NCBI RefSeq assembly: GCF_002890915.1
Contig: NZ_POUT01000004.1
Location: forward strand, 1-64,000
From: Stutzerimonas stutzeri
GTDB lineage: Bacteria; Pseudomonadota; Gammaproteobacteria; Pseudomonadales; Pseudomonadaceae
Length of the DNA: 64,000 nucleotides
Direction: 5' to 3'
Part shown: positions 1-9,547 of the stretch, piece by piece
How positions within the stretch are numbered: the first letter of the stretch is position 1
How the letters are laid out: the number at the start of each line of letters is the position of its first letter
Translations under genes and position numbers: made by a program
Notes under the pieces: generated by a model
The model's database searches: none
Seen by the model: only the letters and a program-made list of their open reading frames with translations
Told to the model about the DNA's origin: nothing

Positions 1-28
1 CCGTAATAGTCTCGCACTGATTTTTATG

Positions 29-97
29 CGTGCAGCGTGTGATACAGAGTAGGCGTGCAGCATGTGATACAGCCTACCCGTGCACCATGTGATACAG
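29..97. repeat. Three-copy 25-bp-period direct repeat
   Basis: Three 19-bp units related to CGTGCAGCATGTGATACAG begin at 29, 54 and 79, so the period is exactly 25 bp. Copies 1 and 3 each differ from the middle copy at one position. The 6-bp spacers differ; the first (AGTAGG) and second (CCTACC) contain complementary GTAGG/CCTAC. The array lies beyond the 3' end of ppiD and may continue outside the window. It could be a set of protein-binding sites or a simple intergenic repeat; the sequence does not decide. Confidence 0.8.
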
Positions 98-165
98 CTT
101 CGGAAGATGACTTGGCTGGACGCTTACGTTGAGCTCTCGCCCATGGCCAAACGTTACGCACCGGC

Positions 166-195
166 AGGTTGGCGCTGAGCATGGCGAAGCCCAAC
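166..195 (+). repeat. Copy of an interspersed 30-bp repeat
   Basis: This 30-bp stretch, starting AGGTTGGCGCTGAGC and ending GCGAAGCCCAAC, matches 28 of 30 positions of the reverse complement of the right arm of the palindromic element at 58617-58716. It lies in non-coding DNA downstream of ppiD. The sequence type resembles small interspersed repeats of Pseudomonas intergenic regions. This copy looks like a single arm. Confidence 0.7.
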
Positions 196-249
196 GGGTA
201 CGGCATGAATGTGTCGGGCTTGGCCGCTTCGCGCCTCAGCTAACTCCCT

Positions 250-286
250 GCCCCGACCTACTGCGCATGCAGCAGGCTATCGGGGC
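250..286 (-). terminator. Hairpin after ppiD
   Basis: A two-part hairpin lies just past the ppiD stop codon: outer arms GCCCCGA (250-256) and TCGGGGC (280-286), with an inner CTGC-GCAT-GCAG stem at 261-272. No long T run follows, so termination is inferred from position and stem strength. Confidence 0.45.
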
Positions 287-295
287 ATAACCGAC

Positions 296-2152
296 TCAGA
301 ATCGCTCGATATCCGCCTCGGCATGCAGCTTCTGGCGATAGGACGCGAAATCCTGCTGCCCGATACGCGAAGCCAGGAAGCGGCGATAGTTCTGCTTCTC
401 CGCCTCCGACAGCGCCGCCTCGGGCTCGTTGACGCCGCTCAGACGCACCACGACATAGTCACCATTGCCCAGGGACACACCGGCATAGCTCGGCTTGTCC
501 TGTTGCTCGGGACGGGGCATGCGAAATACGGCCTGGAGCAACGCCGGGGCGACACCCTCCTGGCTGCGGGTAGCTGCTTCGACAGCCTGCCATTGCCCCT
601 CGGGCTGCTGTCCCTCACGGAGTTGCGCCAGCAGCTCTTCGCCTGCGCTGCGAGCTTTCTCGGCAGCCTGGGCGCGCTGTAGTTGCTGGACGATGCTGTC
701 GCGCACGTCGGCCAATGGTATCGGCGCAGGCTCCAGGTGCTCCTTGACGCGCAGCGCGATGGCGGTATCGGGGTCCAGTTCGATGACGCCGCTGTTGGCC
801 CCATCCACCAGTACCTCCTCGCTGAACGCCGCCTGGATGACCTGGCGGTTGGCGGCAATGCCGTCGCCACCCTCGCGCCCGAAGGCTGTCGTGGTCTGCA
901 CCTCTAGCCCCAGTTCCTGGGCCGGCTGGGCCAGGTCGGAAGCTTCGAATGCGGAGTCTTCCAACTGCTTGCTGACTTCGACGAAACGCTGCTCGACCTG
1001 CTGGGCCTTGAGTTCGCGTACCAGCTCCGGCTTCATGCTCTCGAACGAGGGGACTTCCGGCGACTGGACGCCCAGCAGCTTGATGATATGCCAGCCGAAC
1101 TCCGACTGTACCGGCGCGGAAACCTCACCCTCCTGCAGCGCATAAAGCGCCTCTTCGAACGCCGGATCGTAGACACCCGGGCCGGCGAAGCCCAGATCCC
1201 CTCCTTCGTTGGCAGAACCCGGATCCTGGGAATACTGCTTGGCCAGCGCGGCGAAGTCTTCACCAGCCTGAACCTTCGCGGCAATCTCCTCGATCTTCGC
1301 CTTGGCCTCGGCGTCGCTCAGTTCGCCGCCGGTCTCGACGAGAATGTGCGCGGCCCGGCGTTGCTCGGCCAGGTTGGCGATCTGCTTCTGATAGAGTTCC
1401 TGCAGCTCCTCGTCCGAGGTCTCGACCTGGTCGAAGAAGGCTTCTTTCTTCAGCTCGACGTATTCGACGACGACCTGTTCCGGCGTACGGAAACGCTCGG
1501 CATTCGCCTCGTAATACTCGCGAATCTGCTCATCGCCGACTTCCACCGCCTCATGCCGGGCCGGCACGGTCAGCGTGGCGAAATCACGGGTCTGCATTTC
1601 CAGGCGGGCAAAGTCCTCGACCTGCTGATCGGTCACGAAACCGGTGCCGGAGATACCGGCACGCAGCTGCCCGATCAGCATTTCCTGTTCGAGCAGCTGA
1701 CGGAACTGCAGACGCGAGTAGCCCATCTGCTGGATCACCTGATCGAAGCGCGCCGAATTGAACGTCCCATCGACCTGGAACTCGGGCGTCTGCAGGATCA
1801 GCTGATCCAGTGCCTCACGAGAGAATGCAAAATCTGCGCGCTTGGCGCCTTGCAGGAGCAGCATGCGATCGACCAGCGAACCCAATGCCGAATCACGCAG
1901 CATTTTGTCATCCAGCAAGGAGGGATCGAAGTCCCTGCCCAGTTGCTGGGCCAACTGGCGACGCTGCATGTTCATGGCCTGCTCGAGGTCATAGCGGGAG
2001 ATTTCCTCTCCATTGACCTCTGCGGCATTCTGGCCATTGCTGACGGCGTTGAAGATGGCGTCGAAACCGGTCAGCGCCAACAGCACCACAATGACGCCGA
2101 TGATGGTTTTGGCAATCCAGCCTTGTGAATTGTCCCTGATGTTCTGAAGCAT
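296..2152 (-). CDS. ppiD: Periplasmic folding chaperone / peptidyl-prolyl isomerase PpiD
   Basis: A 618-residue inner-membrane-anchored chaperone that acts in the periplasm on outer-membrane and secreted proteins leaving the Sec translocon. One N-terminal membrane segment (about residues 13-34) follows a short cytoplasmic tail. A SurA-like N-terminal region is followed by a parvulin (PPIC-type) domain at about 264-360, recognisable from RRAAHILVE and GGDLGFAGPG. The length is normal for Pseudomonas PpiD. It is the last gene of the tig-clpP-clpX-lon-hupB-ppiD series, and the hairpin at 2209-2232 separates it from hupB. In the family the parvulin domain often has weak or no isomerase activity; that is not visible here. 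Confidence 0.95.
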   Translation of the reverse strand: MLQNIRDNSQGWIAKTIIGVIVVLLALTGFDAIFNAVSNGQNAAEVNGEEISRYDLEQAMNMQRRQLAQQLGRDFDPSLLDDKMLRDSALGSLVDRMLLLQGAKRADFAFSREALDQLILQTPEFQVDGTFNSARFDQVIQQMGYSRLQFRQLLEQEMLIGQLRAGISGTGFVTDQQVEDFARLEMQTRDFATLTVPARHEAVEVGDEQIREYYEANAERFRTPEQVVVEYVELKKEAFFDQVETSDEELQELYQKQIANLAEQRRAAHILVETGGELSDAEAKAKIEEIAAKVQAGEDFAALAKQYSQDPGSANEGGDLGFAGPGVYDPAFEEALYALQEGEVSAPVQSEFGWHIIKLLGVQSPEVPSFESMKPELVRELKAQQVEQRFVEVSKQLEDSAFEASDLAQPAQELGLEVQTTTAFGREGGDGIAANRQVIQAAFSEEVLVDGANSGVIELDPDTAIALRVKEHLEPAPIPLADVRDSIVQQLQRAQAAEKARSAGEELLAQLREGQQPEGQWQAVEAATRSQEGVAPALLQAVFRMPRPEQQDKPSYAGVSLGNGDYVVVRLSGVNEPEAALSEAEKQNYRRFLASRIGQQDFASYRQKLHAEADIERF

Positions 2153-2208
2153 GCGACCCCCAGGAGTCTGCGGCGCGTGCGCAACGCGGGTGGAAACCGG
2201 ATAAAAGA

Positions 2209-2232
2209 AAGGCGCATCCAGGGATGCGCCTT
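2209..2232 (-). terminator. Terminator after hupB
   Basis: GGCGCATC and GATGCGCC form an 8-bp stem around a 4-nt loop in the hupB-ppiD gap. Read on the minus strand it is followed by a T-rich stretch (TTTCTTTTAT), as expected of an intrinsic terminator for hupB. Confidence 0.7.
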
Positions 2233-2347
2233 CTCGGAGCTTTTGGAGCGGTTGGGCTTATTCCCCCAAGCCGGACTGAACAGGCGAGCCTGCTCGACAA
2301 CCGCCCCGCCAGAGCAGCGCTAGCTGACTGGCCGGGTAGAAAAACGC

Positions 2348-2620
2348 TTAGTTGACAGCGTCTTTCAGAGCCTTGCCAGCTTTGAAACCCGGGATCTTGG
2401 CGGCAGCGATGTTGATCGGCTTGCCGGTCTGCGGGTTGCGGCCGGTGCGTGCAGCGCGCTCCTTGACGGCGAAAGTACCGAAACCAACCAGTACCACGGA
2501 ATCACCAGCCTTCAGGGCGCCGGTGACGGATTCGATCACTGCATCCAGCGCGCGGCCAGCAACAGCTTTTGGGATATCAGCAGATGCAGCGATGGCATCG
2601 ATCAGTTCCGACTTGTTCAC
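2348..2620 (-). CDS. hupB: DNA-binding protein HU-beta
   Basis: A 90-residue HU/IHF-family histone-like protein that bends DNA without sequence specificity and helps organise the nucleoid. The start [11 protein letters not shown], the GFGTF core and the DNA-binding arm with RTGRNPQTG are typical of HU-beta, and the length is the family standard. Translation starts at a GTG codon (2620-2618) preceded by AAGGGG seven bases upstream. It sits downstream of lon, as in most gammaproteobacteria, with its own terminator. Confidence 0.97.
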   Translation of the reverse strand: MNKSELIDAIAASADIPKAVAGRALDAVIESVTGALKAGDSVVLVGFGTFAVKERAARTGRNPQTGKPINIAAAKIPGFKAGKALKDAVN

Positions 2621-2752
2621 TCTAAGTCCCCTTAATTTCTGTTGAGTCGTATCTTTAATTTTCGGGTGTAAGCAAAGCGGTGCTGGAATGGCACTGACAC
2701 AAGAGGCCGATTAAACAAGGGCCTCGAAAATGTGTCAACGATACCTTCCAGA

Positions 2753-5149
2753 CTAATGCGTGCTGATTCGCTCCTTGGAATCAGGCTCGCGCTTGTCGTC
2801 CTTTGCAACAATCTCAGGAGCCGCATCGGGCAAGGGCTCCGGCGCGTATTGCAGCGCAATTTGCAGGACCTCGTCAATCCACTTCACCGGTTTAATCTGC
2901 AGGTCCTGCTTAATATTTTCAGGAATCTCTTTCAGATCACGCTGATTTTCTTCCGGGATGATCACCGTCTTGATACCGCCACGATGCGCGGCAAGTAATT
3001 TTTCCTTTAATCCGCCAATGGCCAGGACTTGCCCACGCAAGGTGATTTCGCCTGTCATTGCGACATCGGCGCGCACCGGAATCTGGGTCAACGCAGAAAC
3101 CAGCGCGGTACACATGCCGATACCCGCGCTCGGCCCATCCTTCGGGGTGGCCCCTTCGGGAACATGAATGTGGATGTCCTGCTTTTCATGGAAATCCACG
3201 GCAATTCCCAGGCTCGTCGCGCGACTGCGCACCACGGTCAGCGCCGCAGTGATCGATTCGCCCATGACTTCACCGAGCGAGCCGGTCTTGGTCAGCCGCC
3301 CCTTGCCAGGCACCACCGCCGCCTCGATGGTGAGCAGTTCGCCACCAACCTGGGTCCAGGCCAGTCCGGTCACCTGCCCCACCTGATCCTGAAGCTCGGC
3401 AAGCCCATAGCGGAACTTGCGCACACCAAGGAAATGCTCCAGCGAGTCGGCACCCACCGTCACCTGGAAGCGCTTCTGCGCAGCATGTTCCTTGACCACC
3501 TTGCGGCAGACCTTGGCGAGCTGGCGTTCCAGGCTGCGCACACCGGCCTCGCGCGTGTAGTAGCGGATGATGTCGCGAATCGCCGCTTCCTCGAACTCCA
3601 CCTCCCCCTTCTTCAGGCCGTTGGCCTGGATCTGCTTGGGCGCCAGGTAGCGGGTGGCGATGTTGACCTTCTCGTCCTCGGTGTAGCCCGGCAGGCGAAT
3701 GACTTCCATGCGATCGAGCAACGGCGCCGGAATGTTCATCGAGTTGGCGGTACAGAGGAACATGACATCCGAAAGGTCGTAATCGACCTCCAGATAGTGG
3801 TCGTTGAAATTGTGGTTCTGCTCCGGATCGAGCACCTCGAGCAGCGCCGAGGCGGGATCGCCACGCATGTCGCTGCCCATCTTGTCGATCTCGTCGAGCA
3901 GGAACAGCGGGTTGCGCACGCCGACCTTGGTCATCTTCTGGATCAGGCGCCCCGGCATGGAGCCGATATAAGTGCGCCGGTGCCCGCGGATCTCGGCCTC
4001 GTCACGCACGCCACCCAAGGCCATGCGCACGAACTTGCGATTGGTCGAACGCGCGATGGATTCGGCCAGCGAGGTCTTGCCGACACCGGGCGGGCCGACC
4101 AGGCAGAGCACCGGCCCCTTGAGCTTCTTGACCCGCTTCTGCACCGCGAGGTATTCGAGGATGCGATCCTTGACCTCTTCCAGGCCGTAGTGGTCGGCAT
4201 CGAGCACTTCCTCGGCCTTGCCCAAGTCCAGGCGTACCTTGCTCGCTGCCTTCCACGGCACGTTCACCAGCCAGTCGATATAGGTGCGGACCACCGTGGC
4301 TTCGGCCGACATCGGCGACATCTGCTTGAGCTTGTTGAGCTCGGCCTGGGCCTTGGCGTAGGCATCCTTGCTCAAGCCGGCATTCTCGATGCGCTTCTTG
4401 AGATCATCGATCTCGTTGTGGCCTTCGTCGATGTCGCCCAGCTCCTTCTGAATGGCCTTCATCTGCTCATTCAGGTAGTACTCGCGCTGGCTGCGCTCCA
4501 TCTGCTTCTTCACGCGCCCGCGAATGCGCTTTTCGACCTGCAGCAAGTCGATCTCGGCATCCAGCAACGCCAGGACATGCTCGACACGAGCGGGCAGCTC
4601 GGTAATCTCGAGGATTTCCTGCTTCTGCTCGATCTTCAGCGCCATGTGCGCCGCCATGGTATCCACCAGGCGCGCGGGTTCGTCGATGCTGCTGAGGGAC
4701 GACAGCACCTCGGCCGGAACCTTCTTGCCCAGCTGCACGTACTGCTCGAACTGGCTGAGCAGGCTGCGAGTGAAGACCTCGGACTCGCGCGCCTCGACCT
4801 CGGACTCCTCGATCAACGCCACTTCCGCACGGCAATGGTCGTCCACCTCGAGGAAACGCTCGATGACGCCGCGCTGCTCGCCCTCGACCAGCACCTTGAC
4901 CGTGCCATCGGGCAGCTTGAGCAGTTGCAGCACGGTGGCCACCGTACCGACACGGTACAACGCGTCCTCGGCGGGATCATCGTCGGCCGGGTTCTTCTGG
5001 GCCAGCAGGAGGATCTGCTTATCGCCGGCCATGGCGGATTCGAGCGCTTCGATGGATTTTTCACGGCCAACGAAAAGCGGTATCACCATGTGTGGATAGA
5101 CCACCACATCGCGCAGCGGCAAGAGGGGCAATTCGATGGTTGTCTTCAT
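2753..5149 (-). CDS. lon: ATP-dependent protease La (Lon)
   Basis: A 798-residue cytosolic AAA+ protease that degrades misfolded and short-lived regulatory proteins. The N-terminal substrate-binding domain starts with [15 protein letters not shown]. Walker A (GPPGVGKTS, 352-360) and Walker B (FLLDEID, about 416-422) define the ATPase. The C-terminal peptidase has Ser674 in DGPSAGIG and Lys717 in GGLKEK as the catalytic dyad. The frame is open 26 codons further upstream, but the ATG at 5149 gives the family N-terminus and length. It lies between clpX and hupB. On the minus strand, a CTTGTTT and CCCTCATCT pair about 13 bases apart (around 5205-5235) could be a heat-shock promoter, but this is weak. 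Confidence 0.97.
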   Translation of the reverse strand: MKTTIELPLLPLRDVVVYPHMVIPLFVGREKSIEALESAMAGDKQILLLAQKNPADDDPAEDALYRVGTVATVLQLLKLPDGTVKVLVEGEQRGVIERFLEVDDHCRAEVALIEESEVEARESEVFTRSLLSQFEQYVQLGKKVPAEVLSSLSSIDEPARLVDTMAAHMALKIEQKQEILEITELPARVEHVLALLDAEIDLLQVEKRIRGRVKKQMERSQREYYLNEQMKAIQKELGDIDEGHNEIDDLKKRIENAGLSKDAYAKAQAELNKLKQMSPMSAEATVVRTYIDWLVNVPWKAASKVRLDLGKAEEVLDADHYGLEEVKDRILEYLAVQKRVKKLKGPVLCLVGPPGVGKTSLAESIARSTNRKFVRMALGGVRDEAEIRGHRRTYIGSMPGRLIQKMTKVGVRNPLFLLDEIDKMGSDMRGDPASALLEVLDPEQNHNFNDHYLEVDYDLSDVMFLCTANSMNIPAPLLDRMEVIRLPGYTEDEKVNIATRYLAPKQIQANGLKKGEVEFEEAAIRDIIRYYTREAGVRSLERQLAKVCRKVVKEHAAQKRFQVTVGADSLEHFLGVRKFRYGLAELQDQVGQVTGLAWTQVGGELLTIEAAVVPGKGRLTKTGSLGEVMGESITAALTVVRSRATSLGIAVDFHEKQDIHIHVPEGATPKDGPSAGIGMCTALVSALTQIPVRADVAMTGEITLRGQVLAIGGLKEKLLAAHRGGIKTVIIPEENQRDLKEIPENIKQDLQIKPVKWIDEVLQIALQYAPEPLPDAAPEIVAKDDKREPDSKERISTH

Positions 5150-5252
5150 AAATTCTGCTCTACGACGGCCATACGGCGGTAAACGGACGGAACACCCTTG
5201 CTGCAAAGATGAGGGCATGCCCTGCAAAAAACAAGGAGACGGTACAAATGCA

Positions 5253-5272
5253 AAGGGGCCCGCAGGCCCCTT
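5253..5272 (-). terminator. Hairpin between clpX and lon
   Basis: AAGGGGCC and GGCCCCTT form a perfect 8-bp stem with a 4-nt loop a few bases past the clpX stop codon. There is little T run after it, so it may be a weak terminator or a processing hairpin. Confidence 0.5.
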
Positions 5273-5279
5273 CGTTCTA

Positions 5280-6560
5280 TCACGCCTCAGGCGCAGCCTT
5301 GGCGGGCGGTTCGCTGTTCTCGTAAATCAGCAGGGGCTGGGACGTGCCCTCGATCACGCTTTCATCGATGACCACCTTGCTGACATCCTTCTGCGAAGGA
5401 ATGTCGTACATGGTATCCAGCAGCACGCCCTCGAGAATCGAACGCAGGCCACGAGCACCGGTCTTGCGTTCCAGCGCACGCTGGGCCACGGCCTTGAGCG
5501 CGTCCGGGCGGAACTCCAGGTCCACACCCTCGAGCTCGAACAGCTTGGCATACTGCTTGGTCAGCGCGTTCTTCGGCTCGGTAAGGATCTGGATCAATGC
5601 CGCCTCGTCGAGTTCGTCGAGCGTGGCGATCACCGGCAGGCGGCCGACGAATTCCGGGATCAGGCCGAACTTGACCAGGTCGTCCGGCTCGACGGAACGC
5701 AGCGCCTCGCCGATCTTCTTGCCCGGGTCCTTGCTGCGCACCTCGGCATTGAAACCGATGCCACCCTGGGTCGAACGCCCCTGGATCACCTTCTCCAGGC
5801 CAGCGAAGGCACCGCCACAGATGAACAGGATGTTGCGCGTATCGACCTGCAGGAACTCCTGCTGGGGATGCTTGCGCCCGCCCTGCGGCGGAACGGAAGC
5901 CACGGTGCCCTCGATCAGCTTGAGCAATGCCTGCTGCACGCCTTCGCCCGAGACGTCGCGGGTGATCGAGGGGTTGTCGGACTTGCGTGAGATCTTGTCG
6001 ATTTCATCGATGTAGACGATGCCCATCTGGGCTTTCTCGACATCGTAGTCGCACTTCTGCAGCAGCTTCTGGATGATGTTCTCGACATCCTCGCCCACGT
6101 AGCCCGCCTCGGTGAGGGTGGTCGCATCGGCGATAGTGAACGGAACGTTGAGCAGGCGAGCCAGTGTTTCGGCCAACAGCGTCTTGCCCGAACCGGTAGG
6201 ACCGATCAGCAGGATGTTGCTCTTGCCCAGCTCGACTTCTTCTTTCTTGTCGCGCTGGTTCAGGCGCTTGTAATGGTTGTAAACGGCCACCGCCAGGATC
6301 TTCTTCGCGCGTTCCTGACCAATGACGTACTGGTCGAGAATGCCGCTGATCTCCTTGGGCGCGGGCAGTTTGTGCGCGCTGCTCTCGGCCTGTGCCTCCT
6401 GCACCTCCTCGCGGATGATGTCGTTGCACAGGTCGACGCACTCGTCGCAGATGAAAACGGAGGGCCCGGCGATCAACTTGCGTACTTCATGCTGGCTTTT
6501 GCCGCAAAAAGAGCAATAGAGCAGTTTGCCGGAATCCTCGCCGTTGCGGGTGTCAGTCAT
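5280..6560 (-). CDS. clpX: ClpXP ATPase subunit ClpX
   Basis: A 426-residue AAA+ unfoldase that recognises tagged substrates and feeds them into the ClpP chamber. The N-terminal zinc-binding domain has two CxxC pairs (Cys16/Cys19 and Cys38/Cys41). Walker A is GPTGSGKT at about 120-127, and VYIDEIDKI is Walker B. The pore loop GYVGEDVE is intact. The open frame extends 15 codons upstream, but the ATG at 6560 gives the usual [12 protein letters not shown] start. It lies directly downstream of clpP, with a hairpin between them, and upstream of lon. Confidence 0.97.
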   Translation of the reverse strand: MTDTRNGEDSGKLLYCSFCGKSQHEVRKLIAGPSVFICDECVDLCNDIIREEVQEAQAESSAHKLPAPKEISGILDQYVIGQERAKKILAVAVYNHYKRLNQRDKKEEVELGKSNILLIGPTGSGKTLLAETLARLLNVPFTIADATTLTEAGYVGEDVENIIQKLLQKCDYDVEKAQMGIVYIDEIDKISRKSDNPSITRDVSGEGVQQALLKLIEGTVASVPPQGGRKHPQQEFLQVDTRNILFICGGAFAGLEKVIQGRSTQGGIGFNAEVRSKDPGKKIGEALRSVEPDDLVKFGLIPEFVGRLPVIATLDELDEAALIQILTEPKNALTKQYAKLFELEGVDLEFRPDALKAVAQRALERKTGARGLRSILEGVLLDTMYDIPSQKDVSKVVIDESVIEGTSQPLLIYENSEPPAKAAPEA

Positions 6561-6606
6561 TCGATCGATCCAATCGGGAAGGCTTGAAACACAAGATGAA
6601 GGCAAT

Positions 6607-6628
6607 CGTGGGCTTTTTCAAGCCCACG
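6607..6628 (-). terminator. Hairpin in the clpP-clpX gap
   Basis: CGTGGGCTT and AAGCCCACG form a perfect 9-bp stem with a 4-nt loop between clpP and clpX. It could attenuate read-through or mark an RNA processing point, letting clpP and clpX be made in different amounts. Confidence 0.45.
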
Positions 6629-6657
6629 GGGCAGCCGGATATCGCAGGCTGTGGAGA

Positions 6658-7296
6658 TCAGACGGCCAGTTGGCGCTGCGTCAGGACCTGGTCGATCAGC
6701 CCGTACTTGACGGCCTCGTCGCCACTCATGAAGTTGTCGCGGTCGGTATCGCGGGCGATCACGTCCAGCGGCTGACCGGTGTGATGGGCCAGCACCTTGT
6801 TCAGCCGCTCGCGGATGGTGAGGATTTCACGCGCATGGATTTCGATGTCCGAAGCCTGGCCCTGGAAGCCACCCAGCGGCTGGTGGATCATCATGCGCGA
6901 GTGCGGCAGGCAGTAGCGCTTGCCGGCTGCACCACCGGCCAGCAGCAAGGCACCCATGGAGCAGGCCTGGCCGATGCAGATGGTCGACACGTCCGGCTTG
7001 ATGAACTGCATGGTGTCGTAGACCGACATGCCGGCAGTCACCGAGCCGCCCGGGGAGTTGATGTAGAGGTGAATGTCCTTCTCGGGGTTTTCCGCCTCGA
7101 GGAACAGCATCTGCGCGACGATCAGGTTGGCCATGTAGTCTTCGACCTGGCCGACCATGAAGATCACCCGCTCCTTCAGGAGACGGGAGTAGATGTCATA
7201 GGCGCGCTCACCACGTGCGGACTGCTCGATCACCATCGGGACCAGGCCACCGGCGGCCTGAATGTCCGGAGCTTGCATAAAAGGATTGCGGGACAT
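6658..7296 (-). CDS. clpP: ATP-dependent Clp protease proteolytic subunit ClpP
   Basis: A 212-residue serine protease that forms the double-heptamer chamber working with ClpX (or ClpA). The catalytic triad is Ser113 (ACSMGA), His138 (MMIHQP) and Asp187 (TDRDNF). The oxyanion motif SPGGSV is present. Length and N-terminus agree with Pseudomonas ClpP1. It is followed by clpX and preceded by tig, the conserved order. Confidence 0.97.
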   Translation of the reverse strand: MSRNPFMQAPDIQAAGGLVPMVIEQSARGERAYDIYSRLLKERVIFMVGQVEDYMANLIVAQMLFLEAENPEKDIHLYINSPGGSVTAGMSVYDTMQFIKPDVSTICIGQACSMGALLLAGGAAGKRYCLPHSRMMIHQPLGGFQGQASDIEIHAREILTIRERLNKVLAHHTGQPLDVIARDTDRDNFMSGDEAVKYGLIDQVLTQRQLAV

Positions 7297-7331
7297 GTTC
7301 CAACGATACTCCCTATGTCATGCCTCAAAAG

Positions 7332-7360
7332 ACATAAGCCAGCGCGAGGCTGGCTTATGT
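7332..7360 (-). terminator. Terminator between tig and clpP
   Basis: ACATAAGCCAGC (7332-7343) and GCTGGCTTATGT (7349-7360) form a perfect 12-bp stem with a 5-nt loop just past the tig stop codon. On the minus strand it ends in TTATGTCTTTTG. It probably limits read-through from tig into clpP. Confidence 0.7.
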
Positions 7361-7385
7361 TTGTGCACTCGAACGTTTGAAGAAA

Positions 7386-8696
7386 TCAGGCTGCTTGCGG
7401 GGCTTCCGCAGGCTTGACGGCTTCCTCGTAGGAGACCGACTTGTCGGTCACCTTGGCCTGCTGCAGAACAGTATCCACAACTTGTTCTTCGAGCACAACA
7501 GAACGGACTTCGTTCAGTTGCTCGTCGTTCTTGTAGTACCAGGCGATGACCTGTTCCGGCTCCTGATAGGCCGAAGCCATTTCCTCGATCAGCTCACGAA
7601 CACGCGCCTCGTCGGGCTTGAGTTCCTTCTGCTTGACCACTTCGGCGACGATCAGGCCGAGCACCACACGGCGCTTGGCCTGTTCCTGGAAGAGGTCGGC
7701 CGGCAGCTGGTCGGGCTTGATGTTGCCACCGAACTGCTGAACAGCCTGTGCGCGCAGACGGTTGACCTCGTTGTCGATGAGCGCCTTGGGCACTTCGATC
7801 GGGTTGCCGGCGACCAGCCCTTCCATCACCTGGTTCTTCACCTTGGTCTTGATGGCCTGGCGCAGTTCGCGCTCCATGTTCTTCTTCACTTCGGCCCGGA
7901 AGCCTTCGACGCCGCCTTCCTGAACGCCGAACTGGGTGAAGAAGTCGTCATTCAGTTCCGGCAGCTGGGGAGCCGCGACGCTGTTGACGGTCACAGTGAA
8001 CTCGGCGGTCTTGCCGGCCAGGTCGAGGTTCTGGTAATCCTCGGGGAAAGTCGGGGTGATCACGCGCTCTTCGCCGGTCTTGGCGCCGACCAGCGCTTCT
8101 TCGAAACCGGGGATCATGCGCCCCGAGCCCAGCACCAGCTGGGTGCCCTTGGCCGAACCACCGGCGAAGACCTCACCGTCGATTTTGCCAACGAAGTCGA
8201 TGTTCACCTGGTCGCCGTTTTCGGCGGCACGCTCGACGTTCTCGAAGCGGGTGTTCTGCTTGCGCAGGATTTCCAGCATGTTGTCGACGTCGGCGTCGAC
8301 CACCTCGGCCTGCAGACGCTCGATCTCGATGGCCTCGAAGCCTGCGACTTCGAATTCGGGGAACACTTCGAAAGTCGCGACGTACTCGAGATCCTTGCCC
8401 TTCTCGAACACCTTCGGTTCGACGGACGGTGCACCGGCCGGGTTCAGCTTCTCGGCAACGATGGCTTCATAGAAGGTCGCCTGGATCAGATCACCCAGGG
8501 CTTCCTGACGAGCGGCCTCTTCGTAACGCTGGCGAATCACGCTCATCGGCACCTTGCCGGGGCGGAAACCTGGAATCTTGGCACGGCTGGCGGTCTGTTG
8601 CAGACGCTTGTTGACTTCGGTCTCGATGCGCTCGACCGGCACGCCAATGGTCATGCGGCGCTCAAGAGCGGAGGTGCTTTCAACAGAAACTTGCAT
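7386..8696 (-). CDS. tig: Trigger factor, ribosome-associated chaperone
   Basis: A 436-residue chaperone that binds the ribosome exit tunnel and shields nascent chains. The N-terminal ribosome-binding domain carries the signature GFRPGKVP (the FRK loop). The FKBP-type isomerase domain follows ([13 protein letters not shown]), then the C-terminal substrate cradle. The frame is open eight codons further upstream, but the ATG at 8696 starts the usual MQVSVEST. It heads the tig-clpP-clpX-lon series. Confidence 0.97.
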   Translation of the reverse strand: MQVSVESTSALERRMTIGVPVERIETEVNKRLQQTASRAKIPGFRPGKVPMSVIRQRYEEAARQEALGDLIQATFYEAIVAEKLNPAGAPSVEPKVFEKGKDLEYVATFEVFPEFEVAGFEAIEIERLQAEVVDADVDNMLEILRKQNTRFENVERAAENGDQVNIDFVGKIDGEVFAGGSAKGTQLVLGSGRMIPGFEEALVGAKTGEERVITPTFPEDYQNLDLAGKTAEFTVTVNSVAAPQLPELNDDFFTQFGVQEGGVEGFRAEVKKNMERELRQAIKTKVKNQVMEGLVAGNPIEVPKALIDNEVNRLRAQAVQQFGGNIKPDQLPADLFQEQAKRRVVLGLIVAEVVKQKELKPDEARVRELIEEMASAYQEPEQVIAWYYKNDEQLNEVRSVVLEEQVVDTVLQQAKVTDKSVSYEEAVKPAEAPQAA

Positions 8697-8913
8697 GGAT
8701 TTTCCTCGTTGCACAGACATAAGCCGGGCGTTCCGGCCCCAGAATGGGCAAGCATTCTAGTAGCTCGATTGACAGAAGTCACCCCGCCCGGAGAAGAACG
8801 AAGAGAGCCCGCCGACAGGCTCGACAAGGCCGCGCGCCGCGCAAAAGCGGCTCACCGCCCCTGCCGAGCGAACCGCGACACCCTCCAGACCCATTCGCCT
8901 GCCCCAGAAACGC

Positions 8914-8938
8914 GAAAGCCCCGGAATCCGGGGCTTTC
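8914..8938 (-). terminator. Terminator of the tRNA cluster
   Basis: GAAAGCCCCGG and CCGGGGCTTTC form a perfect 11-bp stem with a 3-nt loop immediately past tRNA-Leu. On the minus strand it is followed by GCGTTTC. It is placed to end the tRNA transcript before tig. Confidence 0.8.
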
Positions 8939-8949
8939 AGCTGATTACA

Positions 8950-9034
8950 TGGTGCGGACGGAGAGACTCGAACTCTCACACCTTGCGGCGCCAGAACCTA
9001 AATCTGGTGTGTCTACCAATTTCACCACGTCCGC
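8950..9034 (-). tRNA. tRNA-Leu (anticodon TAG)
   Basis: An 85-nt class II tRNA with encoded CCA (8950-8952). The acceptor stem GCGGACG pairs with CGTCCGC. The anticodon stem-loop CCAGA-TTTAGGT-TCTGG gives TAG, reading CUN leucine codons. A long variable arm and GTTCGAGTC T loop are present. Confidence 0.97.
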
Positions 9035-9051
9035 CAAGCGGGGTTTCAAAC

Positions 9052-9080
9052 GAAAACGCCAGGCAGCGCCTGGCGTTTTC
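9052..9080 (-). terminator. Hairpin between tRNA-His and tRNA-Leu
   Basis: GAAAACGCCAGG and CCTGGCGTTTTC form a perfect 12-bp stem with a 5-nt loop, followed on the minus strand by GTTTG. It looks like an intrinsic terminator placed inside the tRNA cluster, which would lower tRNA-Leu relative to tRNA-Arg and tRNA-His unless it serves processing. Confidence 0.6.
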
Positions 9081-9087
9081 TGGAATA

Positions 9088-9163
9088 TGGGGTGGACGAA
9101 GGGGATCGAACCCTCGACACCAGGAGCCACAATCCTGTGCTCTACCAACTGAGCTACGCCCAC
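9088..9163 (-). tRNA. tRNA-His (anticodon GTG)
   Basis: A 76-nt tRNA with encoded CCA (9088-9090). The anticodon arm CAGGATTGTGGCTCCTG shows GTG. The extra 5' G typical of tRNA-His is encoded at 9164, opposite the C discriminator. Confidence 0.97.
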
Positions 9164-9196
9164 CATATTTCACTTTGCTTGTGCCAGAGCCCGAAA

Positions 9197-9273
9197 TGGC
9201 GCACCCGGCAGGACTCGAACCTGCGACCATCCACTTAGAAGGCGGATGCTCTATCCAGCTGAGCTACGGGCGC
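9197..9273 (-). tRNA. tRNA-Arg (anticodon TCT)
   Basis: A 77-nt tRNA with encoded CCA (9197-9199) and acceptor stem GCGCCCG paired with CGGGTGC. The anticodon loop CTTCTAA shows TCT, reading AGA/AGG, rare codons in this G+C-rich genome. It is the promoter-proximal member of the cluster. Confidence 0.97.
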
Positions 9274-9387
9274 TCTTATCTGCATTCTGTGCGGAGCGCA
9301 GACTTGAAGCTCCGGCCGCAGAAGAAGTCACCCCCTTCGAAAGCCATCTTACCCAGCAGCAGGCTGTGCTCGACAAGCGGGGCGAAT

Positions 9388-9414
9388 GTTATAGAGGCGG
9401 CGCACACTCGTCAA
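9388..9414 (-). promoter_or_regulatory. Probable sigma-70 promoter of the tRNA cluster
   Basis: On the minus strand TTGACG (9414-9409) is followed after 15 bp by TATAAC (9393-9388), with a G+C-rich stretch (CGCCCCGC) downstream, as in stable-RNA promoters under stringent control. It lies about 115 bp upstream of tRNA-Arg. The 15-bp spacer is short. Confidence 0.5.
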
Positions 9415-9547
9415 CACCAGAATTAAAAAAATTTCAGTTAGATAAAGGAGTTACGAATGCTACCCAGCGCTTCGCCTTTGCCGTCTCGCCACGGCATGCG
9501 AGAATACGCGTCCTTTCTAAATCCTTTCCGGTGGTTAACCAAGCGTC

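Noticed and set aside
1..97. Possible CRISPR array from the evenly spaced repeats
   Set aside because: The repeats are 19 bp with 6-bp spacers, far from CRISPR geometry, and no cas gene is present in the window.
3029..5182. 717-codon open frame antisense to lon
   Set aside because: Lon on the other strand is complete with all motifs. The antisense frame reads as His/Leu/Arg/Ala-rich low-quality protein, a common artefact of codon bias in G+C-rich Pseudomonas genes.
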